Assembly (NCBI GenBank): GCA_030063045.1
Contig: JAQSEB010000095.1
Location: forward strand, 124,001 to 188,000
DNA: 64,000 nt
Reading direction: 5' to 3'
Source: Pratylenchus scribneri
Lineage: Eukaryota > Nematoda > Chromadorea > Rhabditida > Pratylenchidae
Shown: positions 1 to 12,800 of the stretch, one piece after another
How positions within the stretch are numbered: position 1 is the stretch's first letter
Layout: each line of letters starts with the position of its first letter
The notes under the pieces: model-generated
Seen by the model: the letters and a program-made list of their open reading frames with translations, nothing else
Told to the model about the DNA's origin: nothing
Databases searched by the model: none
Made by a program: the position numbers and the translations under genes

Positions 1-3000
1 TCATAAAATTTAAATCAGCCATCCTATATTTTTAATGTATTTTAAAATACATATACCCAAAAATACATACCCTCTATGATAAAAAGATTAGAAATTTTTT
101 TTAAATTTATGAGCCTAGATTTTTTAAAAATATATTCTCCATTAAAAATTATAGGCGAAGGACCTTTTCATAAAATTTAAATCAGCCATCCTATATTTTT
201 AATGTATTTTAAAATACATATACCCAAGAATACATACCCTCTATGATAAAAAGATTAGAAATTTTTTTTAAATTTATGAGCCTAGATTTTTTAAAAATAT
301 ATTCTCCATCCAAAATTATAGGCGAAGGACCTTTTCATAAAATTTAAATCAGCCATCCTATATTTTTAATGTATTTTAAAATACATATACCCAAGAATAC
401 ATACCCTCTATGATAAAAAGATTAGAAATTTTTTTTAAATTTATGAGCCTAGATTTTTTAAAAATATATTCTCCATTAAAAATTATAGGCGAAGGACCTT
501 TTCATAAAATTTAAATCAGCCATCCTATATTTTTAATGTATTTTAAAATACATATACCCAAAAATACATACCCTCTATGATAAAAAGATTAGAAATTTTT
601 TTTAAATTTATGAGCCTAGATTTTTTAAAAATATATTCTCCATCCAAAATTATAGGCGAAGGACCTTTTCATAAAATTTAAATCAGCCATCCTATATTTT
701 TAATGTATTTTAAAATACATATACCCAAGAATACATACCCTCTATGATAAAAAGATTAGAAATTTTTTTTAAATTTATGAGCCTAGATTTTTTAAAAATA
801 TATTCTCCATCCAAAATTATAGGCGAAGGACCTTTTCATAAAATTTAAATCAGCCATCCTATATTTTTAATGTATTTTAAAATACATATACCCAAGAATA
901 CATACCCTCTATGATAAAAAGATTAGAAATTTTTTTTAAATTTATGAGCCTAGATTTTTTAAAAATATATTCTCCATCCAAAATTATAGGCGAAGGACCT
1001 TTTCATAAAATTTAAATCAGCCATCCTATATTTTTAATGTATTTTAAAATACATATACCCAAAAATACATACCCTCTATGATAAAAAGATTAGAAATTTT
1101 TTTTAAATTTATGAGCCTAGATTTTTTAAAAATATATTCTCCATTAAAAATTATAGGCGAAGGACCTTTTCATAAAATTTAAATCAGCCATCCTATATTT
1201 TTAATGTATTTTAAAATACATATACCCAAAAATACATACCCTCTATGATAAAAAGATTAGAAATTTTTTTTAAATTTATGAGCCTAGATTTTTTAAAAAT
1301 ATATTCTCCATCCAAAATTATAGGCGAAGGACCTTTTCATAAAATTTAAATCAGCCATCCTATATTTTTAATGTATTTTAAAATACATATACCCACGAAT
1401 ACATATCCTCTATGATCAAAAGATTAGAAATTTTTTTTAAATTTATGACTAGCCTAGATTTTTTAAAAATATATTCTCCATTAAAAATTATAGGCGAAGG
1501 ACCTTTTCATAAAATTTAAATCAACCATCCTATATTTTTAATGTATTTTAAAATACATATACCCAAGAATACATACCCTCTATGATAAAAAGATTAGAAA
1601 TTTTTTTTAAATTTATGAGCCTAGATTTTTTAAAAATATATTCTCCATTAAAAATTATAGGCGAAGGACCTTTTCATAAAATTTAAATCAGCCATCCTAT
1701 ATTTTTAATGTATTTTAAAATACATATACCCAAAAATACATACCCTCTATGATAAAAAGATTAGAAATTTTTTTTAAATTTATGAGCCTAGATTTTTTAA
1801 AAATATATTCTCCATCCAAAATTATAGGCGAAGGACCTTTTCATAAAATTTAAATCAGCCATCCTATATTTTTAATGTATTTTAAAATACATATACCCAC
1901 GAATACATATCCTCTATGATCAAAAGATTAGAAATTTTTTTTAAATTTATGACTAGCCTAGATTTTTTAAAAATATATTCTCCATTAAAAATTATAGGCG
2001 AAGGACCTTTTCATAAAATTTAAATCAGCCATCCTATATTTTTAATGTATTTTAAAATACATATACCCACGAATACATATCCTCTATGATCAAAAGATTA
2101 GAAATTTTTTTTTAAATTTATGAGCCTAGATTTTTTAAAAATATATTCTCCATCCAAAATTATAGGCGAAGGACCTTTTCATAAAATTTAAATCAGCCAT
2201 CCTATATTTTTAATGTATTTTAAAATACATATACCCAAAAATACATACCCTCTATGATAAAAAGATTAGAAATTTTTTTTAAATTTATGAGCCTAGATTT
2301 TTTAAAAATATATTCTCCATTAAAAATTATAGGCGAAGGACCTTTTCATAAAATTTAAATCAGCCATCCTATATTTTTAATGTATTTTAAAATACATATA
2401 CCCAAGAATACATACCCTCTATGATAAAAAGATTAGAAATTTTTTTTAAATTTATGAGCCTAGATTTTTTAAAAATATATTCTCCATCCAAAATTATAGG
2501 CGAAGGACCTTTTCATAAAATTTAAATCAGCCATCCTATATTTTTAATGAATTTTAAAATACATATACCCACGAATACATATCCTCTATGATCAAAAGAT
2601 TAGAAATTTTTTTTTAAATTTATGACTAGCCTAGATTTTTTAAAAATATATTCTCCATTAAAAATTATAGGCGAAGGACCTTTTCATAAAATTTAAATCA
2701 GCCATCCTATATTTTTAATGTATTTTAAAATACATATACCCAAAAATACATACCCTCTATGATAAAAAGATTAGAAATTTTTTTTAAATTTATGAGCCTA
2801 GATTTTTTAAAAATATATTCTCCATTAAAAATTATAGGCGAAGGACCTTTTCATAAAATTTAAATCAGCCATCCTATATTTTTAATGTATTTTAAAATAC
2901 ATATACCCAAGAATACATACCCTCTATGATAAAAAGATTAGAAATTTTTTTTAAATTTATGAGCCTAGATTTTTTAAAAATATATTCTCCATTAAAAATT

Positions 3001-4560
3001 ATAGGCGAAGGACCTTTTCATAAAATTTAAATCAGCCATCCTATATTTTTAATGTATTTTAAAATACATATACCCAAAAATACATACCCTCTATGATAAA
3101 AAGATTAGAAATTTTTTTTAAATTTATGAGCCTAGATTTTTTAAAAATATATTCTCCATCCAAAATTATAGGCGAAGGACCTTTTCATAAAATTTAAATC
3201 AGCCATCCTATATTTTTAATGTATTTTAAAATACATATACCCAAAAATACATACCCTCTATGATAAAAAGATTAGAAATTTTTTTTAAATTTATGAGCCT
3301 AGATTTTTTAAAAATATATTCTCCATCCAAAATTATAGGCGAAGGACCTTTTCATAAAATTTAAATCAGCCATCCTATATTTTTAATGTATTTTAAAATA
3401 CATATACCCAAGAATACATACCCTCTATGATAAAAAGATTAGAAATTTTTTTTAAATTTATGAGCCTAGATTTTTTAAAAATATATTCTCCATTAAAAAT
3501 TATAGGCGAAGGACCTTTTCATAAAATTTAAATCAGCCATCCTATATTTTTAATGTATTTTAAAATACATATACCCAAAAATACATACCCTCTATGATAA
3601 AAAGATTAGAAATTTTTTTTAAATTTATGAGCCTAGATTTTTTAAAAATATATTCTCCATCCAAAATTATAGACGAAGGACCTTTTCATAAAATTTAAAT
3701 CAGCCATCCTATATTTTTAATGTATTTTAAAATACATATACCCAAAAATACATATCCTCTATGATAAAAAGATTAGAAATTTTTTTTAAATTTATGAGCC
3801 TAGATTTTTTAAAAATATATTCTCCATCCAAAATTATAGGCGAAGGACCTTTTCATAAAATTTAAATCAGCCATCCTATATTTTTAATGTATTTTAAAAT
3901 ACATATACCCAAAAATACATACCCTCTATGATAAAAAGATTAGAAATTTTTTTTAAATTTATGAGCCTAGATTTTTTAAAAATATATTCTCCATCCAAAA
4001 TTATAGGCGAAGGACCTTTTCATAAAATTTAAATCAGCCATCCTATATTTTTAATGTATTTTAAAATACATATACCCAAAAATACATACCCTCTATGATA
4101 AAAAGATTAGAAATTTTTTTTAAATTTATGAGCCTAGATTTTTTAAAAATATATTCTCCATCCAAAATTATAGGCGAAGGATATTTTCATAAAATTTAAA
4201 TCAGCCATCCTATATTTTTAATGAATTTTGAAATACATATACCCAAGAATACATACCCTTTATGATAAAAAAAATTAGAAATTTTTTTTAAATTTATGAG
4301 CCTAGATTTTTTAAAAATATATTCTCCATCCAAAATTATAGGCGAAGGACCTTTTCATAAAATTTAAATCAGTCATCCTATATTTTTAATGAATTTTAAA
4401 ATACATAAACACAAGAATACATACCCTCTATAATAAAAAGATTAGAAATTTTTTTGAATTTTTTTAAAAATCCTGAATTTATTAAAAATATATTCTCCAT
4501 CTAAAATTATAGGCGAAGGACCTTTTTATAAAATTTAAATCAACCATCCTATATTTTTTT
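1..4560. repeat. 167-bp satellite array, about 27 units
   Basis: Head-to-tail monomers with a period of exactly 167 bp (the unit boundary recurs at 1, 168 and 335). Units differ at a few diagnostic sites: 'ccattaaaa' versus 'ccatccaaa', 'cccaaaaat', 'cccaagaat' or 'cccacgaat', and a variant with a 3-bp insert ('gactagcc') together with 'gatcaaaag' near 1446, 1950 and 2620. Variants are interspersed, suggesting several rounds of local amplification. Monomers decay after about 4190. The array is cut by the window edge, so its real length is unknown. No coding potential is seen. Confidence 0.97.
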
Positions 4561-4739
4561 AATCGAGAATATTATTCTTACAAAAAAAATCGAAAAATTA
4601 AAATCCTAACCTCTAAAAATACCCTAAGTATAAATGAATTTGGGTACAATTTTTAGAAATTCATATAAAATCAATATAGGGGTATTTAAAAAAACTAACA
4701 AAAAGAGGCCTGTATTTTTTTATCGAAAAATTCAAAAAA

Positions 4740-4883
4740 ATTTCTAATCTTTTGATCATAGAGGGTATGTATTCTTGGGTATATGTATTTTAAAATTCAT
4801 TATAAATATAGGATGGCTGATTTAAATTTTATGAAAAGGTCCTTCGCCTATAATTTTGGATGGAGAATATATTTTTAAAAAAT
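4740..4883 (-). repeat. Inverted, isolated fragment of the 167-bp satellite
   Basis: The reverse complement matches most of one satellite unit, from the 'ttctccatcc' block through 'gcgaaggac' to 'tctaat'. It carries the 'gatcaaaag' variant found in only some array units. It lies 180 bp beyond the array in the opposite orientation. Confidence 0.9.
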
Positions 4884-5299
4884 CGGGTTAAACAAAAATT
4901 CAAAAAAATTTTTATCTTTTAATCATATTGCTATAAATTATGAATTCTAGATAGTGTAAGTATTAAATTTTAACAATGCATGATTTTGAATTAATTAACT
5001 ATCACAAAATATATTATTTATTAAACCTATCTATTGTATTTGAGGTGAATATATATTGTTAAAAAATTTTGATAGCACTGGAATATTCCAAAAAATTCAA
5101 TTATTTTTCGCAAGATGGATGATGCAAGTTGAATTAGAAATATAAATACTATATTATTTGAATATTTCCGAAAAATGAACATTTATTAATGAATTTTAAA
5201 TTAAATTGATTTATTTTCATTGTTTATATTTTCCATTTTTCTTCTTCGAAAACGAAATTTTTGCTACTATTTATATTCAACTATCCTTTCGATTTCTTC
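4884..5299. other. AT-rich spacer, nothing recognised
   Basis: No repeat, RNA or coding segment can be supported between the satellite fragment and the 3' end of the FLYWCH-like gene. Confidence 0.5.
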
Positions 5300-7206
5300 C
5301 TACAATTTGAAATTGCCTCCTCCATTTTTGCCAACTTTTTCTCCATATTCATCCATCTTCTTCTCGATCAATTCAACGATTTTCTTCTCTAACTGATTTT
5401 TTAAAAATTTAGGTTTTCAATAAAAAAATAAATTTACATATTTCTCCAAATGATCCATTTTCATGTCCAATTTGTTGTCAATTTCACTTAAAATCATTTT
5501 ACTTGACAATTTCATGGCCTCCATTTCCTTCTTCAATTCCACAAAATAAGCCTGAAAATAATTAAATTTAAATGATTCTAATTATTTTCAAAATATTTTA
5601 AATAAATTATTTTTTTAAATTTTCCTTAAATTATTAATCAAATTATTTTATTTTTAAAATATTTTAATTATTTTTAAAAATATTCAAAATTATAATAAAT
5701 TAATTTTTCTTAAATTAATTTTTTACAATAAATCGTCACCGTAATCTTTTCAATTTCCACGGTTCCTTCATTCCCATTGTCCTAGAATTTGTCGAATTCA
5801 AAATCGGACAAATTCATTTGGTCAAAATCGATGCAAATTGATCCTTCGATTTCTTTTTGCTTATTTTCCATTGAAATTTCCTAAATGCTTGTTGAATTAT
5901 TAAAAAATTTGTTAATGGGAGAATCATATTATCTATTAATTGAATAAAATTTAATTAATAATTTAATATAAATAATGGGGGTAAGAAAATTTTACTTTTA
6001 TTTGGTAATTTAGTCCACCAATTTCCCTACTAGTTCCCATTACAGAAATATGCCATACCCCTTCCTGATGGCCTTCAATGCGGATTTCATTTCCAGGCTC
6101 ACTTTTAGTAACATTTTCTGAGAATTCAACAGAAGCCCATTCCCTTTCATCCACCATGCCCTTCAGGCATTTTTTGCCCTCTTCATCAAGGGAACGCAAA
6201 CGTTGATTTGATTCTTCAATGGTAGGTGGAGTGCAAAAATGGTCGGATGCTGCAGGAAAGTCCGGATCATTGATTAGCAAATCATTTTTGACCGTAATGC
6301 AAGGCACGGCCGGCAATAGCGCTGTTGGCGAAGTGCGTTGAAGCTGCAAAATAAAAGAATTGAAGAATAAAATTAATAAAGATGATCATAATCAACTCCA
6401 AAATTTTAACCACGTTTATGGCCTCAAATGAATGAAATGGACATTAGCAAGATGTGCAAATAGCTATGATTTTTTCGGATTTAAATAAATTAATTTTCCC
6501 GAACTGGTTAAAATCCGAAACCTAAATTTTGCCAAAAATAAAGGGTTTCTCCCTTTTGAATTTTAAAGATATTAGATATTTTTGCAAAATTTGTATTATA
6601 ACCTTATTGGCAAGCCTAAAACTAGTCCTAATCGAATTCCTATTTTTAAGCCTATAGGGTAAATTTTGCTAATAATTTTTGTCCCCCAAATAATTCAAAA
6701 GTGGAAATTTTCAATTTTTTTTTACTAAATTATAAAAATGAATGGAATGCAATTTTTGCATTATTAATTTAGTCATAAAACCATCCATGTTCCCAAAAAT
6801 ATAAAATCCTAAACTTAGCACTGAAATTTGATTATTTTATGATTAATTTGAATTTAAAAAATAAATAAAAATATCCATTATTAGAGTTTTGTTGGAAAGA
6901 AATTTTTTGAGGGGGAACATTTTTTTGGAGAGGGGGAAAAGTCTATATTAAATTATGCGAATTGACTTGTTTTCGAATTGCTCGGCATGCCATGCAGCGA
7001 TAGTAGACTGTGGTCAAGCCAGATTGACTTATGAAGCGAGTTTTATAGGAAAATTCTCGCCTTCTTCCGGGAAGTGAACGCGAATCATATATGAGAATTT
7101 GATGATGACGTCCATGACCATTGGATGAAAACACAGGTTGGATGGGAGTGAATGAAGGAAATTGTCCACGTTGAACAATGCCCGGATTAGAAGGATTGGA
7201 TCCCAT
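5300..7206 (-). pseudogene. FLYWCH-like zinc-finger protein with in-frame TAG
   Basis: Five exons in one consistent phase: 7206-6967, 6343-5996, 5880-5740, 5551-5438 and 5392-5300. The first two encode a zinc-finger-like module: a basic 'GRRREFSYKTRF' segment, 'YYRCMACRA' (C-x2-C) and, after the splice, 'VPCITVKNDLLINDPDF' and 'DHFC' (H-x-C). This order resembles FLYWCH/WRKY-GCM1 domains of nuclear and transposon-derived proteins; the family call is inference. Exon 3 is acidic and holds a TAG at 5784-5782. The frame stays open after it, and exons 4-5 encode a charged, probably coiled-coil tail ('ELKKEMEAMKLSSK', 'LEKKIVELIEKKMDEYGEK'). Product: 228 aa if the TAG is used, about 310 aa if it is read through or an artefact. 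Start chosen at the first ATG of exon 1. Confidence 0.6.
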
Positions 7207-8029
7207 AGCTCAACAAGTAAGCAACCAATTTAGGTAGAGGATATGCTATTTAGAAATTATAAATTATTACTCTAAAAAGTAGTTTATTTTTTTAATTTTC
7301 AATAAAATTTGTCCCAGAACAATAATTTATGGTGGCGACAAGGGAAGTTTGGGGAAGGTAAATTGCCCCTCCTATTACCTCTGTAGGAAATATGATGGAC
7401 TGTAAGGAAAGAGGAAGGGAAAGTTGTGGAGCTGGGACTGCGCGCATTTAATTTGGGTCCACTGTTGCGGTGACTCGGGCATAACGCATGGACATTGAGC
7501 AATGGGTGAGGTAGTCGAATATGCATCAAGGCCACTGACAAAACCATTTATGGTGGGCATTGGGAAGTATTTTCGAATGGAAGAAAAAGAACAAAAATGG
7601 GAAATTATTTATGTGTGGGCCATTTATCGATCGGACAATACAATGCTCACCTCGCTAAAAGGCATAGCCCAGTTTAGCCTTGACCTCCTCCTCCACCCCA
7701 TACAATCAAAAGGATATTAGAAAGAAGAAAGGGAAGAAAAGCGAATTTTATGCCCGAAAATGGTCGGTCTCGGGATATTTTCTGGCCATAAATTTGGCTT
7801 ATTATTTTTTATATCGTATATTCAAAAGTTTCAATAAATCTTATTCGATTCGTATTCTTTGCATGAGAGATGAGACAAACTGATGGGCACATTTTTAACA
7901 CCAAAATCAAAATGTCTTAAACGATTTGAAATTATGGAAAATATAAAAAGCAAGAAAATTGAAAACAAATCAATTTAATTCAAAAATTCATCAACAAATT
8001 TTCATTTTTTATTTATCATCCAATTCTAA
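7207..8029. other. Spacer upstream of the FLYWCH-like gene
   Basis: Several short overlapping reading frames occur on both strands between 7300 and 7880, but none has a splice context, domain or composition I can support. Promoter elements for the gene starting at 7206 would lie here; none is recognisable. Confidence 0.4.
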
Positions 8030-8340
8030 TCATTTTTTCATTATTTTGCCAGAATATTTTGGCACATTTTCTTCATCATCATTTGTTCCCTTTCTCTTTT
8101 TTCCTAGCACAATTTGATTTTGACAATTTATTTCAATGTTTTCATTCTTTAAAATTAATTTTAATGTAATCATTAATTTTTTGTTTACCGAATTCACTTT
8201 TATCATTTCCATTTCCTTGTTTCTTCGTCGTTGTTTGGCACGCCTACGATTTCTTGCACTTTGAACTTTAATAAGGGCACCGTCTCCATCAATTTTTAAA
8301 TTATTAAAGTGGAAAATGAATTCGTTTTTAATAAATATTC
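8030..8340 (-). CDS. Hypothetical basic protein exon
   Basis: An open frame of about 100 codons on the minus strand ends at a stop at 8030. It has a hydrophobic stretch, then 'LKIDGDGALIKVQSARNRRR', a very basic run ('AKQRRRNKEMEM'), a leucine/isoleucine-rich part and a lysine-rich end ('GKKRKGTNDDEEN'). The basic-then-aliphatic layout recalls DNA-binding basic regions, but no heptad leucine zipper is clear and no family is recognised. The upstream boundary is not defined. It may be a fragment or chance. Confidence 0.25.
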
Positions 8341-9000
8341 CAAATTTTAGGACGAAAATAATAAATGGTACCCCTTTTGATTATCTATCTTTTTTGAAAC
8401 TCAAAATTTTTGGTATTAAGCTTATCAATTGAATTTTAACTCTCTAAAAAACAATAATTCAAGTCCAACGAATATGCAAAAGGGAAAAATGATGAAATTC
8501 GTCATTTCATTACATTTAAATGCAACTATCAATTTAAGCTGGGACTAGAACCTATGGGTAGAAAAAATAAAGGCAGCAAATGAACTAAAATTTTCCGGTA
8601 AAAAAAAGAAGAAATGAATGGAATTGAAATGATAAAATTGATTTAAAATTAATGATTTATTTTCATATTATTTATAACATTTTCCATAACTTCAACTTAT
8701 TTTACATGCATTGATTTTGTTAGTAAAATTTATCAGTTATTAAGAAAACAGCATAATTAATATAGAAATTCATAAATAGAAGCAAGAAAATAATTTAATT
8801 CGGTTATAAACCAAAAATGATTATAAAACATTTTAACCGAATCTTAGATCTTAACCAAAAATCTGAAAAATTTCGGCTCCGCAATTGATAATATTTATTT
8901 ATATGATTATCAGTAGAAATAAACTTAAAAATATTAATTTAAGATTAATAAATTCAAATATAATCAAATCTAATTTATTGCCTACCAAGATCGAATTTTA
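8341..9000. other. AT-rich spacer, nothing recognised
   Basis: No coding segment, RNA or repeat seen up to the 3' end of the first U1 gene. Confidence 0.5.
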
Positions 9001-9165
9001 AGGGGGAAGCGCGAACGCTATCCCCCGCACTCAAAAATTTAGCTGTGGGCCTATCCCAGTTCGGGACCGCCCTGCGGGTCAACCCCACTCGAAAGTGCAA
9101 TGAGGGAGTCTCGCCACAGATGTCTTGCCTTCTTGATCGCAGGAACATCCCAGCCAGGTAAGTTT
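9001..9165 (-). ncRNA. U1: U1 snRNA, copy 1
   Basis: Read on the minus strand, the RNA begins AAACUUACCUGG, the segment that pairs with 5' splice sites. Stem-loop I follows with the U1-70K loop GAUCAAGAAG (9139-9130), which fits the family consensus GAUCANGAAG. Next come the stem II/III region with conserved UUGCAC, the Sm site AAUUUUUGAG and a perfect 3' hairpin (GGGGGA..GCGUUCGCGC..UCCCCC). Length about 165 nt, as expected for U1. Stem I has one C-A mismatch that copy 2 lacks. It is divergent from the U5 copy at 9583, with 417 bp between. Likely transcribed by RNA polymerase II from an snRNA-type promoter in that interval. Confidence 0.96.
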
Positions 9166-9278
9166 ATGAGCTAACGAATCGTTGCCTTTTCCCATCTTCT
9201 TCATTGGAAAAAGGGAAGGGATTCATTTTTTCTTTGGGGCAGCAATATGCAGGTGAGCGAAACAAAATGAGGAAATAG

Positions 9279-9296
9279 CACACTGCCTCTCCACAT
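9279..9296 (-). promoter_or_regulatory. Motif shared by U1 (both copies) and SL1 upstream regions
   Basis: On the minus strand this reads ATGTGGAGAGGCAGTGTG, about 114 bp before the U1 start. The second U1 copy has a related block at 25192-25209 at the same distance. The SL1 RNA gene has ATGTGGAAGGCAGTGTG at 48237-48253, about 135 bp upstream of its start. A distal element common to snRNA-class genes is inferred from conservation alone. Confidence 0.45.
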
Positions 9297-9582
9297 CGGA
9301 TTTATTAAGACTAGAAAAGATTAAGGAAAGAGTGAGAACGAGTGGTGCAGAAAATAAAAATGCTGCGCTGAAAGGAAGGAGAGAGTGCCGGTTCTCTGAC
9401 CCTTTATAAAAAGAGAAAGGAAATTTAACGAGGGACGCCTTCCTCCCCTCTTGTTTATCTAGCCTTTTTACTAAGGGAAAAGAGGTCAGACTCAAGTTCT
9501 TTTCGCTCATTGCCTTGCCTGCTTTCCATAAACAATTGAGTGAGAAAATGTGGCTAAATAGGCATTTTTTCTTCTCCTTTTC

Positions 9583-9690
9583 ATCACTGGTCCCCTTGTA
9601 TTCGGACGAAGAAATCTTTCGCCTTTTACTAAAGATTTCCGTGCAGGGGGACGCTTATGGGTTTTTACCCTAATTTTTGGAGTGTTTAAA
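9583..9690 (+). ncRNA. U5: U5 snRNA copy 1, 3' stem-loop deleted
   Basis: The invariant loop I (CGCCUUUUACUAAAG) sits in its stem (GAAAUCUUU..AAAGAUUUC), with the flanking internal loop and the lower CCCC/GGGG stem, followed by the Sm site AAUUUUUGG at 9672-9680. Compared with the copy at 25423, about 18 bp directly after the Sm site are missing, removing the 3' terminal hairpin, while the sequence just beyond (TG[T/C]TTAAAAT) is kept. Sm-class RNAs normally need this hairpin for stability and core assembly, so this copy may be a pseudogene or produce a less stable RNA. Confidence 0.93.
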
Positions 9691-9822
9691 ATTACTTTAA
9701 TTACTTAAAAAGAGCCTTAATAAATTGAAAAAAATCAAATTCGTTAAAATTTTATTGCAAAAAATGTGAAATGCTAAATTATAAATTAAATGAATAAAAT
9801 AATTAAAATTTAAATGCGAATT

Positions 9823-12800
9823 TTATAATGTTAAAAGTCCCATATCTCTGCCAGTTTTTGGTAAAAGTGTATCATCGTCATCAATATCATCATCAGTCTG
9901 TGCCGAATCATTAGTCTCATCTTGCACACTAATTTGTCTTATCCGAGTGATTTTCTCAAATAGGCCATTGGATGTCAGTCTAGAAATTGGAAATTAAAAA
10001 TATTTTGTTAAATTGCGATTCAGGAACATTCATAGCCGTTTATTCAATAGTCTTTTTGCCTAAAAGTTCAATGAGTAAGTAACCAATTTAGGAAAGCGAT
10101 AAACAATTTAAAGCTCAAAGTGTCCTATCCTATATGATTTGGTCTTCTTAAATTGTATTAAATATAGCTTTATATAAAAAATTACATATCTTTTAGTAAA
10201 TTAAAATCAAATTTTTACAGGAAAAGTTACTCAATTTAAAAGTTGTTTTAAAATTTTCAAAAAATTAGAAGACTACTTTTTAGAGGAATTTTAAGGCTTA
10301 CAAATGGCATATCACCTTTCTTAATGATTTTTCCCTTTGTTAGTTATAATGGCTAGAGTGCTAATTTAGCTAATTGATGGTACTGTGAAAATTCTTTTTT
10401 TTTCAAAATTGAAAAATTTTGTAAAAATAAAACTTACGCAATGCCGGACTCCGCATCAATTTGTGCATCATCCTGTGTCAATCTTAAATAAGGATTGCTT
10501 TTGATGGGACGAAATTTGGAGCCAACAAGGCAGAAGAAAAATAGAGTCGAAATTTCAACAATTAATTCGGACATCCATTGATATTCTTGAGGAAGAGAAA
10601 ACTAAAAAAGTGAAAATTAAATTAAAAAATGATTTTTGTATACTTCGATGAAAAATTTTGCAACACGTGTCACATAAATATATGCAATGATTATCACATA
10701 AAATTGACGGAATAGACGCAATTTTTCCAAATTGAATGCCATTTTTCCATCAGTTCTGGCGCCTTCTTCCAAATGACGAATTGACCTTGGAAATTTATTA
10801 GTTAAATGTTTAATAATTTTTCATTTTAATCCAAACAACGATTTATGTAGTGACCCTAATTTCTTAATTAAATTGTCTATCGATTTATTCCCGTTCCCGC
10901 CCCTTTTCTATTGCTGTTTGGGCGCTTAAACCCAATTGCCAGTCAGCAGTCACACATCCGACTCAAGATTTCCTTTGACTTTGCCCTTCCGGCTTTTGAA
11001 CCGCCTTTGTTCCCCAAATATTTACCAATTGAATAAATATGTCAGCAAAATATGAATATTTATGGGGAATGATGGGCAGCAATGCCCGTGATTATTTCAG
11101 TAGTATCATAATTTTAGTACTTATTAGGCCATTATTTTGGAGAATTGGGAAGCAATCATTTCGATAAGGTAATATACTATTCAAAAGGTCTATAAATATC
11201 CTCCAAAAAGAGACTTTTCTAATATTATAAAATTTAAATTAATTTGGAAAATAAGCGATTAATTTGAATTTAGGTACATTCGAATATGTTTAACTTTTAA
11301 GAATTAAAATCTTAAAAATTTAAAAATGTCAAATATAGAGAACATTTCTTAGTCTTTGTTTTCAAATATTTTAGCGTTTTTGTGGATTCGCTTTTTCCTC
11401 GCTGACTTAGCTATGCCTCGCTGACTTAGCTATGTCGTTAGGCAAAAGTATATACTAAGTCCTAGGTTGGTAATTGAAGATGTCTCTAACTTTTCGCCGG
11501 TTGAATTTGTTGCCATTTATAATAACTTATGAAGGATTAAATCAATTTTATTAATCCAATTTTAGAGCAGACCTAACCAATAATATTAATTTTAATTAGA
11601 TTGATCCAAAAATGACAAAATTACACCTAAAAAACCAATTATAATAATTTATATAATGCAGGCAAAATTTTCGATGGTTTTTTCGAAGCAAATTCATCAA
11701 TTTTGAATAAATTTAAATAAAATTAATATCATTTGATAGTCAAATATCTATTCTTTAAATTGATAAACTAAAATCCTCAAAATAGATTCAGTTCTTGATG
11801 AATTATTATAAATGGTTTATAGTCTAAACGCCCCACGGTGTAAGTGAATCTCACTTTTGTGCATTTTAATTTTTCTCCTTTACCATATGATTGGCAAAAT
11901 GACGGCCATACAGCAAACCAAATCGAGGAAGACAAAAATTTCCATCCAAAAAATATATCGCTCAGGGTTGCCAGATGGATTTTTACTTTGGGGGGCATTT
12001 TGGAAAAAAAAGGGGGCATTTGGGGGGCATTTTCAGTAAAAAAGGGGGCATTTTGGGGGGCATTTTTAAAAAGTGCCAAAAATGCAAAAATTTTTCCAAT
12101 AATGGCCGCGCAGCGAAAAACTAGACCAAAAATTTGCCGCGCAGCGAAAAATTAGACCAAAAATTTGCCGCGCAGCGAAAAATTAGACCAAAAAATAATA
12201 AAATAGGGAAAAAATGACAAAATTTTAAAAAGGGGGCATTTGGGGGGCAACTCGGCTCGGGGGGCACAAAAGGGGGCAAAATCTCAAAAAGGGGGCAAAT
12301 GCCCCCCGTGGGGGGACATTCTGGCAACCCTGATATCGCTGATCGCCCAAATCCGATTCTTCCACAATAACCAGCGCAACATTGTCCAAAATTTGAATGG
12401 GAAGAATGAACATGAAAAGGCGACGATCTCGGTCAGTCAAAAAATTCTACAATTCATTTTTTAATTTATAAAATTTTTTTTCAATTTCTAACTTTGAAAA
12501 ATGTATAGCCAGTCCCAATGAGGATGATTGTTCCAAAAAGGAGTGCACCTTTCAGCCTGTAAAAAATTCAGATTTATTTTTGTTTTAGTTCGATGAAATT
12601 TACGAACCAGAATTTTCAAAATAAATACATTTTTAAACTTAATTAATAAATTTATTACCATTGTATAGCCCGCTGAGATTGATGTGAATAAATAGAGAAA
12701 GATATAATCAGTTTGATTGAAATTAAGAAAAAGTTGTAACAAAAAAACGAAAAATTTGCCATAATCGGAGTTTTTCCTTTTTTACCTTACTTTATGACAA

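Noticed and set aside
1..4560. CRISPR-like direct repeats
   Set aside because: Units are contiguous 167-bp monomers without unique spacers; this is satellite DNA in a eukaryote.
6240..6345. Similarity of a plus-strand frame here (GTAGNSAVGEV) to the minus-strand gene end at 34282 (GTSNNAVGQIV)
   Set aside because: The plus strand here is antisense to a well-supported exon; the short match is likely chance.
12121..12327. 68-codon frame repeated at 13128 and 39198
   Set aside because: Identical frame in each G-rich MITE, made of its repeat modules; not a gene.
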